64,000 nt of DNA from NCBI GenBank assembly GCA_013339765.2, contig CM023448.1, forward strand, positions 286,742,817 to 286,806,816. Direction: 5' to 3'. The translations under genes and the position numbers were made by a program. This document shows positions 22,891 to 35,206 of the stretch, one piece after another; the first letter of the stretch is position 1, and each line of letters starts with the position of its first letter. This stretch comes from Haemaphysalis longicornis (Eukaryota > Arthropoda > Arachnida > Ixodida > Ixodidae). The notes below the pieces were generated by a model. The model was not told where the DNA came from. It ran no database searches and saw only the letters and a program-made list of their open reading frames with translations.

Positions 22891-23574
22891 TGTAGCTTAA
22901 AGTTTCATAGAATCAACAAAACTAGGAAATCTTAACGGAAAAGTTGTACATTGGTGCATGCCGCTGACACCTGACCGTGATGGCAAGTGAGTAGAACAGG
23001 TGCACACCCGCCGCACACAACCATGATTCTCGGTAAGCTGTTGCGTGTGCCAGTCTGCTTGATGACGTGATTCGCTCCGAAAAAACAACAAAACGGGAGC
23101 GAACAAAGAAATGCAAACATGGCGGAGCAGAACTGAGAAGCGGGTCATATGAATCGCTCCATAAGACAATGGAATGAAAGCGGAGAGACGCAAATACCGC
23201 GTAACAGGAAAGTTATTACGTATCGCCAAGCTTTTCCTTTCGCAGGAATTATTTTTATTTTGTCTCCAACTTAGTTATTTGACGGCAATGCAGTACCCAC
23301 TTTCTGCCATTTCCTCCATCCGTTCCAGGACAACGGGTTTCCTGGCGAAGCGCCGTCTAGAAGGAGAAGAGGCATAATGGGAGCGCGTTTTAAGGCTCAT
23401 TACAATCATCATCACCTAATATTCATCACCGCCGCGTGGTCTCTCGTGCTTTGGGGCTTCGTCAGCGTTACGAAACAATCGGGGTTCGAATTTAGCATCA
23501 CCTCCGCCCTAATTAAGCCTTGGCCTCCTCGGTGAGTTGAGTTAATGACTTGGCGCGTCGTTAATGTAAAAAAA
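22891..23574. other. No recognisable gene
   Basis: Near 23430-23500 there is a B-box-like GGGGTTCGAATTTAG without a good A box. Nothing else is identifiable. Confidence 0.35.
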
Positions 23575-23630
23575 GAGCGTTCTTCACAATTGAGCGTTCT
23601 TCACCTAAAAGAGCGTTCTTCACAATTGAA
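23575..23630. repeat. 18-19 bp tandem repeat, three units
   Basis: GAGCGTTCTTCAC occurs three times in tandem, each followed by AATT, CTAAAA and AATTGAA. It lies directly upstream of the acceptor-like site at 23647. Confidence 0.7.
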
Positions 23631-23647
23631 ATTTTACCTTTTTATAG

Positions 23648-23854
23648 GCCTCCCGTTGTGGGCCATTCCTTTACAGCATCTCCACATCTTCGCGGTGCCG
23701 CTTCCAAGGATGCTGGACCCAGGGCATGGGGCGTCCGCTCACCCAGTGGACAGCAACGGCCAACCCGTTGCGGGGTCATTTCCGCCAACCGGTTTTTACA
23801 CCGGCCGCGACATTCCGAGGAGCTGCCGGGAACCGCGGGTGACTGCGCCAGCAG
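23648..23854 (+). CDS. Candidate internal exon 1 of a two-exon gene fragment
   Basis: The block is preceded by a strong acceptor (ATTTTACCTTTTTATAG) and followed by a strong donor (CCAGCAG|GTAGGT). It is 207 nt and GC-rich next to AT-rich flanks. The frame starting at 23650 is open throughout (LPLWAIPLQHLHIF, then FYTGRDIPRSCREPRV) and leaves one base that joins in phase to the exon at 25774. A second frame is also open and would end at a TGA at 25838-25840 after splicing. The family is not recognised. Earlier exons are not identified. Confidence 0.4.
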
Positions 23855-25773
23855 GTAGGTGGGCGTGATGACCATCCGATTAGACGCTGAAGAAAAAACA
23901 CGGTCATTGTTCTTGAAATTCCCGTGTTTGGCTATGGTACATGTCTAGATATTTTAGGATGAGATCCGCCATGTTTGTTTCCAAAGTACCTTCGAAAGCG
24001 GCTCCCGATGCCGTCACCTATTTTTAGATACAATGCTTTATAACGTGGATAAAAATATTGGTTAACGTGTTTCAAGCGCCGCCCAAAAAAAGATTGCCTC
24101 GCCTATTGCTACCACACTGAAATGAACCGCCTGTTTTCCACCATATTTTTGGCGGAGGTCACAATTGGCTCTTTATCCGGAAAAGAAAGTGAACCATCTT
24201 TGAAAGTTTAAACTGCACCCACAAACGCAATTTAACACTTCCATATTCTCGCTGTCTGTCCGTGTTCAGAAACTCTCTCCCATTCGATCAGGTAAATTCG
24301 CTTAGGAGTTTCATGTTGGTATTGGTGTTTCTATAGCGAAGCAATGGTTCCCGCTATATGCAGTCCCGCGATTGGCACCTATTGAAGTGTGTACTTGCGG
24401 ATGTACCTATATTTGGCGCGCTTTAAGCTGACTTCATCAAAACTATATGTGCGTGTTCTCCACGGCAGACGAAGGATGACAGCTATAGTTTGCAGGAGGT
24501 AGGATCGTTACAGCTTGTGCTACGTCTTTGATCAAGCTCTGTCAGCACTAATTGTTCGAAATAAAAGAGTAGGTTGGCCTCAAGAATTTAATTAGAGGGA
24601 GAAAACAAGCAGGTACGAAGATGCATAGTAAGGAAGAGATTTAGAAAAAAAAGGCCAGCCTAATTGTGCTGACAACGCTATTGACAAACACAATGTGTAA
24701 ATCAAAACTAAATCATGCAGTATACGCACTCATCTGTTGAGCAGGAGCACGGAAGGGTTCACCGCATACACCCCTATAGGTTATGAGATTTATGTACCCC
24801 CCAGCCTTTAACAACATGGTTAAACGCGCTTAAATTTACTGTGAATGCTGTGTGAAGCTAAAATGGGCACCCATTAGCATCGCTGCATTTGTTTAAAAGT
24901 ATCGGATACGGCAAACAGAAAGCTTGCCGAGAGGTTGGAGCGTTGGAATCAGGAAAAAAGAGGCGCCAGTTGTTGCTGCACCAGTTGTCCGAAGCCCGAA
25001 AGTGCATGGCCTCATATGAGCATTACCATTCTGCCAAAGAAAGATTCATTTGCGTGTGATTCATTTTATACCTAGTGTGGATGCGGTGTGATATGAGATC
25101 TGGGACGTGGTTCCGCGTATACTGACTACCTGACGCCATCAAAGTGACGCCCTCAAAATGCATCAAAGTGCATCGAGTGTATCAAAATGTATCAAAATGT
25201 TCGCAAAAAATTCTTTTAGTTGTCTATGTGACGCCTAAATAAAGACTTGATATTTAATTTATTCTAGTTGGTCTTTTTTGTGGTCTGTTTTTAACGTGAT
25301 AATGGCTGCATCATTGGTCAGGTCTAAAAAGCTATAGCTTCCTCGATCAGTGTTCGAACTATCACTGACATCTTTTCTTTGCCATATTGAAAGCCACCTT
25401 TCTTCTTGGTTAAGAGGCCCTTAGGGAAAATGTACCAGCAGTACAATAGCAGTCATCCGGTTCGTCACGGTGAAAGGCCGGTCATTTATGCGCTGGGAAA
25501 ACGCGTCTCTATTTTCCAGATGCAGATAGGTATCTTGCATCTTACGAGCTTCGACGTATTTCAGCTACATGTCAGGATGCTTTTAAACCGCCAAGAAAGC
25601 CAGCCGCGCATTTCGGTCTTTTGAACAGGATATTCGCGACGAAAATGCACTAAAAATCTTGCACGAAGCGTTCTGATGTTCCCACCATAATTCAACCTGT
25701 CTCTCTGTACAGGCAGCTTCGCAACGGCATCAGTTATATGTTTCTGCGTCTTTCATTTTTCTGTGGCACGCAG
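23855..25773 (+). other. Inferred intron, no other feature
   Basis: This AT-richer 1.9-kb interval lies between the GTAGGT donor and the GTGGCACGCAG acceptor. It holds a short degenerate tandem of ATCAAAATGT near 25170-25200. No coding segment or named repeat is visible. Confidence 0.35.
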
Positions 25774-26225
25774 CCGGACCAGCCAGGAGGATCGATTCCG
25801 TAGCGGCGGCCGCCACCTCCCAAGCGGGCCCCTCTGTTGATAGCTCGGCCACCCAGCAAGACCACTTCCCTGGTGACCTCTTCCTCACCGGGGACGAGAA
25901 GCCCGACTACTCCTCGGGTGGCTTGGATGAGTGCCGAGCTGGCGGAGCTGCAGTCTCAGTCTGCGGAGCGCAGCAAGTCCGTGTCGTCTTCTCGACGTGG
26001 ACCACAGTCGAAGATGTACACGCCTGCTGCCGCCGAGATCAGGCACCACAGCAGCCCGGGGACACTCGGAAGTGTATCGATAAGACCATCACGAATGCGG
26101 CGCATTATGTTATGCGAGGCACCAGCCCTGCCTTTTCTGTTTTTATTCTACTCCCACAGCCCGACTGCATATGCCACTGCCAAATAAACTTGCATGCTAT
26201 TGTGTTCCAGAATCCTGTCGTGTGA
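25774..26225 (+). CDS. Candidate exon 2, 3' end of the same gene fragment
   Basis: A pyrimidine-rich tract and CACGCAG precede the block. Joined to the exon at 23648-23854, the frame stays open for 451 more nt to TGA at 26223-26225. The joined protein is about 219 residues and includes HFPGDLFLTGDEKPDYSSGG and CRRDQAPQQPGDTRK. An AATAAA at 26183-26188 would be an in-frame poly(A) signal, which argues for an earlier stop; the alternative frame with its stop at 25838 would fit a 3' UTR. A third frame (25837-26187) is Ser-rich and also open. The product is unknown. Confidence 0.35.
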
Positions 26226-27279
26226 ATGACTCGTCGGTCTAGAGACGATACGGGAGGAATGCTGGAGGAGGTTTCCACGAAGAACTGTTCACAATCCCAG
26301 TGTGTGTTACCATACGCGTAATTTTTTGCGTATCGAGGCGTGCATAACTTGGTTGCTTCAAAACAGTTCGTGGGGAAACAGAGCATGGGGGATAGGTAAA
26401 TAGACCTGAGAACAGATGCTTGTAGGACAGACTGCTTGTCTACGTTAAATGAACAACCCCAGGCACAATTCTCCCACATGTGGTGAACCCTGTGTTTCTG
26501 AACATAAAAAAGGGCCGGTATAAATAGACTCGGGACAAATCAGAGAGCTACAAAGTGTCGCTGTCTCATGAAGGAGAACCCACGGCAAAGAAAGAATACG
26601 TGTTGAGTTTGATATTCGCCGCGGAAAGCGGAAAGTCCCAAGGGACCTGTTCAACTCAAATGTTCAGCTTGCGACCCCATGCACATCGCATGCTTGTAAA
26701 TTTGTGAGTTCCGCTGAAATGTGATTTCAGAGTGCAGGGAAACTGGACACATTCTGATTGGTTACTTGCTTTGATGAGGAAAGCCCATCCGCGGGATTGG
26801 GAAAAAGAGTAAAATATTAATTTTTTAGTGATACAATTTGTATATGAAGAACAAACTCATAGTTTCGTCGGGGAGAAAAATCTCTCCAGATCAAAACAGC
26901 GATATTGGGGAGAGTTACCAAAGAAACTGCATGCATTCCAGGAATGTAGAGATTTCTCAATCCACAAAACAACCCAATTCCTCTGCCTTTCGGTAGGAAT
27001 GGCTGAGATCCCGCTTTTATACAGCTTATGGCGTGAGTACTCACTAGGGTCTAGAACCAACCGGGCCTTTTTAGAAATGGCATCGTAAAGAAACGCCTCG
27101 CATAGAAAGCATTTTCAATACTCTGCTTGACCATCTGTCTCTCTTCCAGCACCCTTATCATCATCGTCATGTTTCAGGCAAATCAGTGTAGCCATACGAT
27201 GATGATTTTAAGGAGCCGTGTTTCAACAATTCTACCCCTCTCCTAGAACACATTTTTACGACCATCAGCCCTTCCACTT
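26226..27279. other. No recognisable gene
   Basis: A minus-strand frame of 124 codons (26105-26479) overlaps the preceding exon and has no motif. I see nothing else that can be supported. Confidence 0.4.
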
Positions 27280-27850
27280 GTGATGAACTTTGCAAAACAG
27301 CTAGAAACTGTCACCCAGCAACAAAAACAGGAACGGTATGCTATGGAGGGTTATAGGCAAAGACAAAGACGAAGTGAGACCGTGGAGCAAGCAAGCGCTG
27401 CCTGTGGCGCTTCGCTGGCAGTTGATTCGTCCAGAGAAAGCCGAAGCAGCAGAGGTCACGCGGCGCGATCAGGTGCGCACGCTCTTGGAACGCTCGAAGC
27501 CGCCTGCCGACCTCTGGTTCCTATCGTCCCGCCTGGGAACGAGTTCTCGCCGAGGTCCATTCGTCAAACACTGGTGGGCATAGCCATTGCTAAATATTAC
27601 AGGCTGCTTAGTGAGGCGCCGTCTTCCTCGCAATTCGCAGTTGCTGCGGAGCTATTCCTGTGGAAACCGCTTCGTTGCTTCGAAGTGACCCCACCGGGCT
27701 GCGCCAGCCATGGTGCCCGTCTGCGTTCCTCATCCAGCTCTACCAGTCGCCAGGGCCAACTGTACCGGCACTCGTCTCCTGGGCCTCAAACGGCTGCATG
27801 ACATTCGGACTGGCGTCAAGGGCAAGTCAGGCGACGAGAGTAAGCCGCTT
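27280..27850 (+). repeat. Three-copy repeat R3, first plus-strand copy
   Basis: The block is homologous to 46770-47480 and to the reverse complement of 16590-17340. Shared segments include ACGCTCTTGGAACGCT and CGTTGCTTCGAAGTGACCCC. The acceptor-like TTCGCAG before TTGCTGCGG is at the same place as in the other copies. One plus-strand frame is open for 173 codons (27280-27801), but that frame is not preserved in the other copies. Confidence 0.55.
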
Positions 27851-27905
27851 CATTCTTTTAATTGTAGAAAGAACCAGCCAAATTGGCCCTGCGATATAAG
27901 CATTA

Positions 27906-27986
27906 GACTGACTTTATACGCACAACGTCGTGAAGTCTGGCGGAAGCCACTATACGCACGACGTGAGTGACGCGCCAACGCGACAG
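27906..27986. repeat. Inverted repeat R4, left arm
   Basis: About 81 bp pair with 29941-30021 at high identity (GACTGACTTTATACGCAC at the outer end). Each arm contains two copies of a CGTCGTGCGTATA-type unit. The interval of about 1.95 kb between the arms contains unrelated sequence. Confidence 0.6.
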
Positions 27987-28019
27987 CCAAAGCAACCGGC
28001 GCCGCGCTGTTTTCAAGCG

Positions 28020-28894
28020 GCTCTATCACCCTTTTCCGTCGCACCACGGGTACCATACCATGGGTCGCGAAGCCGATGGTTCAAATGACAGCCGTACAAC
28101 GCTCCTCGAAATGGGTTTTCGTTTAGCTTTCGGACTCCGTATCGCAATAAAAAAAAAGAACAGCTGATGTTATGGATGCAAAGCAAGACATAGACCGGAT
28201 AATGCATTTATTTCACCTACGATTGCAGCTATGCGACTTATTTAACATGCTCTGTGTCACATTACGTCCTTGACAGACCGACCATATTCCCAATTACCGA
28301 CGGGAAATTTGGGGCTCTTAAATAACGTTCAGCTCCCTAAAAATAACCTAGGTTATAATTTTCACGTATTTTTTATCTCGGCTTGCAATCTGCATAGTCA
28401 ATGCAGTTCAGAAGCGCTCGGGTTGCGATCGCATCGAACCCTAACGGATGGCGGTACTCTTATCCAGCCTCCGAATTAATACTGCGGGGTGGAAGCACCT
28501 GTCCTATATTTAGAATTAACACGTATATGGAGGATTACGTTGACCGACAGCCTAAACGATGCGGCAAATTGTTCTATTCATGTGCGTTAAGAAAGTTACA
28601 GGTTCAAGTTCAGTTGCAACAAATTATTAAAAAACGAAGTCAGATGCACCCTCATTACAGTGGCCACATGAAAGCCAATTTTCACCATTTCGAAATGAAT
28701 ACCCACGACATTTCATTTCAAGCACATCCACATGTGTGGAGCAATGATAAGCTATGTTTGCTTTGGGCATTAGCCATTTACGTACACTAAAAGTTAGAAA
28801 GCAAATGTGCACTGAACGTTCCAAGAACTGCTTGGTTCATGTATACGTCGTGAAGGAACTTCCTTCATGTGCGAAGGGTTCGCGAGCCTGACCG
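28020..28894. other. No recognisable gene
   Basis: One plus-strand frame of 129 codons (28401-28790) is open without a recognisable motif. No repeat is shared with other parts of the window. Confidence 0.4.
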
Positions 28895-28920
28895 CCCCCC
28901 CCCCCCCCCCCCCCCCCCCC
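28895..28920. repeat. 26-base C homopolymer
   Basis: This is an unbroken C run. Similar G or C runs are at 9272-9289, 14850-14867, 51857-51870, 53547-53560, 53900-53921 and 61570-61587. Confidence 0.9.
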
Positions 28921-29200
28921 GACGAAATGACGCCGACACGCAAGAAACAGAAAGAACCAGTTTATTCCGGACAATAAAAAAACTCCCACCTCCCCTCACG
29001 GGAACCCCTGTGTAGATGCGACGCATAGGCGGAGCGGCGAAGGGACCGCGTTCTATACCGCGCATAACGTTGAGGGGACTGCGTAAGCCGGTCCCAGTCG
29101 ATGACGACGTTGGCGTACTTGTAAAGCGGCGTGAACTCTAGGTGTTTGAGCCAAGCGTGGATGTTGCTTCGCCGGAGAACGGCACACCGGTTATATGCGC
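28921..29200 (-). mobile_element. LTR-like fragment
   Basis: The minus strand has a TATA-like GCATATAACC and, about 220 bases further, a poly(A) signal in GGAATAAACTGG followed by a GT-rich stretch. This is the order of an LTR, but ends and a partner are not visible, so the call is weak. Confidence 0.3.
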
Positions 29201-29268
29201 AGCGCGCCCGAAGGAGAGGAAACCGCGGAAGAGAGAGTACTGCACATGCGCCGGCCCCAGCGCGTCTG

Positions 29269-29371
29269 CCGCGGCTATGACGCAACGTGCCGCGGCTATG
29301 ACGCAACACAATCCAACACAATCCACTTTAATCCAATCCAAGCCAATCCAATCCAATCGAATCCAATCCAA
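29269..29371. repeat. Tandem repeat: 20-bp duplication then (AATCC)n
   Basis: GCCGCGGCTATGACGCAAC occurs twice in tandem, then a run of AATCC-type units follows to 29371, with occasional substitutions. Confidence 0.8.
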
Positions 29372-29940
29372 TGCCCCTCGCGAGAGAGTGTTCGCTATCG
29401 GAGAGGAGAGGGGGGGAGCGGCAGAGAGCGCAGCTGGCGCGGCGAGGAGAATGGGGGAGGGGTGGACAACGCCGACGACGACAACGACGACGACGCCGGA
29501 GGGACAAGGCGAGTGAATCAGATGCTCTGCATCTAAAACAAAACGGCATGCGTAGAAGTATCAGCGTGTAACATAACAGTCATGCGAGCAACCGCGACAC
29601 TCAACAAAAAGCTGCACCGATCGTTCCGAAAATAATAGGGCGCTTTAATTAACACTCACGGCGATTTTTGAGTCCATTGTCCGATTCTGTTATCGTGATG
29701 TCCGAGTCTGTTGTCGCGTTTGTGTACTTCAGTTTCTTTTGCAGTCGTTCAAGTCGTACACTTAGCCGCGAATGGACGACGTCAACTGTTTTTGTAGCTT
29801 TAACTACGAAAAAGGCGTTGTTCCGGACCTGAAATTCTCAAAGGCGGGATCGAAATCGCTAAAGCAACTACATCGTGCCCCAACTTCGAATGCCATGCCG
29901 CCTCCGTCGAAGCTGTCAAGGCGCTTTCAGTTTTCAGCAA

Positions 29941-30021
29941 CTGCCGCGTTGGCGCCATAGTCGCGTCGTGCGTATAATGGCTTCCGCCAGACCACACGAC
30001 GTCGTGCGTATAAAGTCAGTC
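29941..30021. repeat. Inverted repeat R4, right arm
   Basis: This arm is the partner of 27906-27986. It reads GTCGTGCGTATAAAGTCAGT at the outer end, the reverse complement of the left arm's outer end. Confidence 0.6.
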
Positions 30022-32604
30022 GCGAAGTGAGGTTGGTGGCGTCGTATACAGCTGTCAGATTCCTGCGCCGCACTCAGTGGAAGTGTTGCACATCGCATTT
30101 GTTGCCACACTGAGAATACGCTGCCCGTGGTCCTCTTGGTCACATTACACCTGAATGACCAATGACTGGCGAATGGTGAAAATCCGTCGACCTACGAGGT
30201 ATTGGAGACAGTATAGAGATTGTTCAGTTGAAAAAGTGTTTTTGCAGTGCCGCAATGGTACCGCCGAGAGAGAATTTGAGAGTCGAAACATGCGCTTCAA
30301 TTCGCAACGTTGCGTGGTTTGTCCCGCCATTGGTTTGGCGCAATATAACGGGTGTCATACGGTTCTCTTTTCGAGTCAGTGTTAAGCCTAAGCTCTCCTA
30401 TTATAGTTTTTTAAGAAAGTCAGAAGCTACCATCGGTACTATGTAGATTCCTGTGTACTATAGACATCCTTGAAACTTGAGGTTTCTTGAAATCTTTTCT
30501 CAACTGCTTCTCAAACTCTTTTTGAGGCTGATAACCTGCTTTCGCAGCTTTTTTCACTTAACAGCATGAGGGTTACGCTTAGTACATAATAGAGACGTTG
30601 TGGCCTGTTGCGCCTGCGCGAATTCTTCTGTCGGTTTAGTACATCTGTATTATTGATTTCGCTTGAGAGACTCACAGGCTTCATGAGTGCATATGTCCTC
30701 TACTCGGGCGTACGAATCTTTTCCAGTATTAATTGTCCACTATGCACGCGTGCAAGGTACGGTTGCAGCTATATCCAGACGTCAGCGCGAGCATGCGTCG
30801 ATTCCGCACACGAATACTTGCGATATAAGAGGTTCGCATCCCACGCGCATATTTTGTCAAATTACTGATTGGGTTCCTTCGCATCTGCGAGATTTTTGTC
30901 CGGTTGATGCCCCCGCGTTAGAGGCAGTGGCGCAGGCATATACTGACCGCCGCATGCAGGTATTGGCATACTATATAGTATATATCTTTAAGAGGTGGCC
31001 GTCTCACTGCTTGCTGATTCATCAATGCACAGCCGGAACGTCTGGGCCTATATAGAGACTTCGTGATTCGGGATTACATTTTTAGGGGCGTTAGGGCTCA
31101 CTTAAGTCTGGCTTTTTAGAAATTTCACGTGTACGGAAAGAAAAGGGGGAAATCGAGTTCTTACAACTCGCGCGCCCGTTTAGATATCGAACTGGTTTTT
31201 GCTCATACATACATGTACGGTCTTTGTCAATTCGTAGGCCAAGCCGGAAACGCGCAGGCATTAAAGAATTCATTGTACAAGCTTACGTCCCGAGCGAGGC
31301 TGAAACTTCTTATGCAGCAAAGCTAGAGAAAACACCTCTCTTTCTTACTGTCATAATAGGTATATTTTTGTCACATTTAAAGGTAAAGCTGATTCTTTGC
31401 ATTCTTTGTGGTCGAGAAGGCTTAGGATTGGCCTAGAAAATTTCGACAAAGGGTGTACCACTGCAAATGTATTTCATGGTTCCGACTGAACTAACACCCA
31501 TTCGGTGAATCTTTATGTGCGAGTAAATCGGGTATTTTTACGGATTTCTGAATATCTGTTTGGCCCTTACAATTGTTTTTTTTTTGTTACAAGGTTAACC
31601 TCTACAAATTCGGGAAAAAATAAGGATTTGGCCTGGAACGCCAGTATATGGCGAGAGGGATTTGATTCAAATTACAGCTCTAACGGAGTGAAAAGACCTA
31701 AGAGGCGATATCTGCGCTAAGCCAAACAACTGGTCGTATAGGATTGAAATTCCGGTAGTACATACTTAGCGTGCTGGGAGAGATCAGCATGGTTGAATTT
31801 TTTAAAATTGCATCCTTAAAAGCTTTAAAATTGGTGAAATATTTTTTTCCAGAAATATTTTTACCAGTGCACCCTATGTAAAAATACCCTCCCCAGAGGG
31901 CCTTTAGGATTTTTGGAAGTAAAATAAATAAATATCGCAGCCGCGCTCAGACCAAACTGGTTTTTACTGATAAAGGTCATCCACACGAATGTTTAAAAGC
32001 AGCTTTACAGCGTTTTCCCAAAACCTACCACTTATGGGGCGGACCAGGACTTGGCAAAAATGACCTGTGCTTATGAACTCGTCAATATATGGTCAGATCA
32101 TTTATATTTACATGTGGTTTTAACTTACAAAGGCTGACAACATACAAATGCCCAACAACATATTTCGGAATTTTGTCCTAACGGCATTGTACTAGTGCCA
32201 GAGGTAGTTGTTAAATTGCACGCCCTAAGGAAGTGAACAATGTGATCTGTTTTGTACGCCCAGGACATGTGCTGCAACTAGAGTTTTCAAATGTCTGCAG
32301 TACATTCCTACTATGGCGTAGGAGCCGTCTAAGGGACATAGCTGATTTGCCGTAAAGCGTATTCTGTATGCGTGTTTGCTCTCCTTCACAGATGCGGATA
32401 CGATCCAACCATTGAGGGGTATACTGTTTCCTGCAAAAGGCGAAAATGTTTTTTTTTTTCTGAATTTTTTATAATGTCGTAGCCCTGTTCATATTTCAAA
32501 GCGGTTTTTGCTCATATTACATAGGCACATCCGGGCATCGCCGGGTATTATTGATAGTGTGCATTATATATGTTGTGAGCATTAGTGATGTTCTTTCTGT
32601 ATAT
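30022..32604. other. No recognisable gene
   Basis: Short AT-rich open frames up to 122 codons are present, but none shows a domain. I find no RNA gene and no repeat shared with other parts of the window. Confidence 0.4.
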
Positions 32605-32897
32605 TGTCACGAAGACAAGGACGATGCAGTTGTCTTGAATGAGAAACACGTTTATTGGAGCGAACTTGTGCTCCCCTAACAACTCAAAAGAATACAGAGG
32701 CGGCGAAGCAGCGGTCAACAAAGTGACTTGCACAGGCGAGTGTCGTCGAATCGAAATGCCCCGGCGTCCGCACTGCAGGCTTTTTCTCTCGGCGCGCGTG
32801 GTTCTCGAAACGTCGATTCGCATCGAGAACATAGTAGATCCAAGAAGATTATTCTGGGCTGTTCACGTTAGGTCGGGATGCTCTCCCTATCACAACA
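32605..32897 (-). mobile_element. Solo LTR, probable
   Basis: Read on the minus strand the block starts TGTTGTGATAGGGAGAGC and ends CTTCGTGACA, giving TG..CA ends. A poly(A) signal is present in CAATAAACGTG about 50 bases before the end. At 293 bp it is short for an LTR but within the usual range. No target-site duplication is evident. Confidence 0.45.
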
Positions 32898-34289
32898 GAT
32901 AACACATGCGGCACAGAAAGAAAGAATGGAACACGCGCTTCCCTTGGCGCAGAGATAACACAGACCGGCGCAGCCGGGCGCTAAAAGCAAAACACAAATA
33001 AACAAACCCAATGTATGGTTCGCGGCAATATTCTTGTGTGAACACGGTATCATCATTATCATATCCATTGTGGGCACTAAGGGGTACGCTTCTCGAGCGC
33101 TCATAACCAGCCGCTCATTGTCATTACATTCATGATCATCGTAAATTCTTCTCGGAAAATTAGGAGTAAGCGGCTAGCCGGCCTCCTGCAATTTCAGTGA
33201 ACTTAATTGTGTATGTTTTCTTATGAATGGCAGAAGACATCATTCTTCTGAAAGGTTACGTATTTGTACCAGGAGGCGCGTAGACGATGATTTTACCGTT
33301 CGAATACGCCAAAAAGGGTGACCGCTTTGGAAGACACCCGCCAACTACGGGCGAGCGAGACCGAGAGCGGAAAAGTACTTGGAAATTTTGATATTGCATT
33401 TGGAGTGGAGCGCTTCTTTGCACACGAACTTTTACATTTTAATTTCCCGAGAAAGGACGTATATCGATACCAGAAATGCCAAACAAGTAATAACAAAGCG
33501 ATAGAAGGCGAAATATCCGTTATCTTTTAAAAAATTGTGACTTTCCTGTAGCGTATGGTCATTACTCGGCAACATCATGACCATTGTACAATTCGCAGTT
33601 AACAAAAGTATACAGTAGAACGTGCTTGTTAGGACTACCTAAATGCTTTGTTGAATGTTCAGAAATAGGATGAAATAGTACAGGATAAGTAGGGATAGTG
33701 TAAAATAGAATAAGCTAGGATAAAAAATAGGAGTTACTAAGCTGGCCCATTCTTTGCTTCCAGCCCGTCGGACAACAGGATCGCCATACTCTGCAGCCGT
33801 GGCATCGACAATGGAAAAGAAACGCGGCAGCTTCTCCCGGGGTCCCGGCCAGGGTCTGACACTCGTTCACAGGCAAGTTAATGTATTCTACCACAATATA
33901 ATCTTCGGTCCGTGATATCTCCAGGCACGTCCAACTCCTTAAGAAAAGTTGCCGTCAGGAAGTGAAAATTATCATCTCTTCTCCTCCTCCCACCCCACAT
34001 ATTGCCTGTAACATTGGTCCAGGCCAACGGAGTCGAGCCCGGACCCATGAGTTTGGACAGATCCTCCAGTTCAATTTCATCCTAGAATCTCGTCACCTTC
34101 CTATTTCCACGTTTCGCAAAAGTTTCGTCGTTTCGGGAGACACTTCACCGATTTCCTCCCCATTATATTATTCTCCTACTGTAGCGTCTGCTGAGTGAGT
34201 GCTGTTGATGAGCTATTTAGTATGCCCGTATTATGTGCGTTATCTCGGGTTAAAGCAGGGAATTTGTTCTGAAGCGTTATTTTAAAATC
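32898..34289. other. No recognisable gene
   Basis: A degenerate GGATA-rich stretch lies near 33660-33730. No coding region is supported. Confidence 0.4.
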
Positions 34290-34540
34290 ACGCGGTCTGG
34301 GCCTTTTTTAGGTTCGGTCTTCTACTTCTCACTGGTGTTATGTTTTCTCTGCTGAGATCCAGTCTTAACCCACTCTTCGCCAACTTGAGATCACTGCTTT
34401 TGAGTTTTCCTAGCTGCTCTACGTCCTTCACAATACCTGGACGGTCAGTTAAAATGAAGCCCATGTAATTTTTAGTAGCACCGCTAGGGCTCTCCTATGC
34501 ACATACCCTATTCCCTCGCTTGTGGGACAACGTATTTATG
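34290..34540 (-). mobile_element. LINE fragment, same family as 47980-49640
   Basis: GACGGTCAGTTAAAATG at about 34441 and the preceding 120 bp match 49360-49450 (GGACGGTCACTCAAAATGCC). Both are minus-strand pieces of one non-LTR element. No motif can be named in this short segment. Confidence 0.45.
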
Positions 34541-34606
34541 ATCCATATTGGGGGTCGCTCTGTAATTCCACCCAGCGTATCAACTCGGGGGTGGCGTTGA
34601 CCAATT

Positions 34607-34660
34607 AAAAAATTTGGCGCAGCTGGCACTAGTCGCGCAAGGCTGGGGAAACAGCAGAGC
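34607..34660 (+). repeat. Short dispersed repeat shared with 11401-11490
   Basis: AAAATTTGGCGCAGCTGGCA and GCGCAAGGCTGGGGAAAC match the same order of blocks at 11401-11475, where extra bases are inserted between them. Confidence 0.45.
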
Positions 34661-34894
34661 TAACGACCCCTCCTCCTCCGTAGCAGTCCCGGCTGTTGCA
34701 CGTCACATTTATTTCCGAACTTGCCGCTATAAGTTCTCCATGACCGGCGGGCTCGGATCGCTTCGTCCGCAGGCTTTCATACCTCACCCAAAGTGGACCG
34801 GGTTAACGCGCGCAAGAACCCGCGGACAAGTCCAAAGCCAACGCCCTCACTACTAACCCAAACGAAATGCGGAAATTGCGGGGTGCCCAGGATG

Positions 34895-34980
34895 AGATGA
34901 TAGCTAAATCGGATAGACGCCGGTTTTTCAACGGGTGGGAGCCGGGTTCGATTGCGGCCACGGGAAAGGTTTTTCTTTCC
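34895..34980 (+). mobile_element. tRNA-derived SINE head
   Basis: An A box TAGCTAAATCGG (34901-34912), identical to that of the SINE at 3039-3213, is followed by a B box GGTTCGATTGC (34945-34955). A T-rich run lies at 34970-34980. Confidence 0.55.
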
Positions 34981-35206
34981 TATTCGATGCACGTGTTACT
35001 GTTACCCGACGCTGCTACCCCGTACCCCTCCGCCCATAGAAATGTTTAACAAGATTTAATATACTTGTTAAAGAGATTGCTCAAAAGAATCCGGTAACTA
35101 TTTTTCAAGATTTTGTGGGACATTTCTATTGAGTGTCCATTACAAATAAGTAACATAGTTTTATGTAAACGTTTATGAAGCCTAGTCAACGGACCTTACC
35201 GGTTTT

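Noticed and set aside
28034..28140. tRNA-like B box (GATGGTTCAAATGA)
   Set aside because: No A box at the right distance and no tail, so it is too weak to list.
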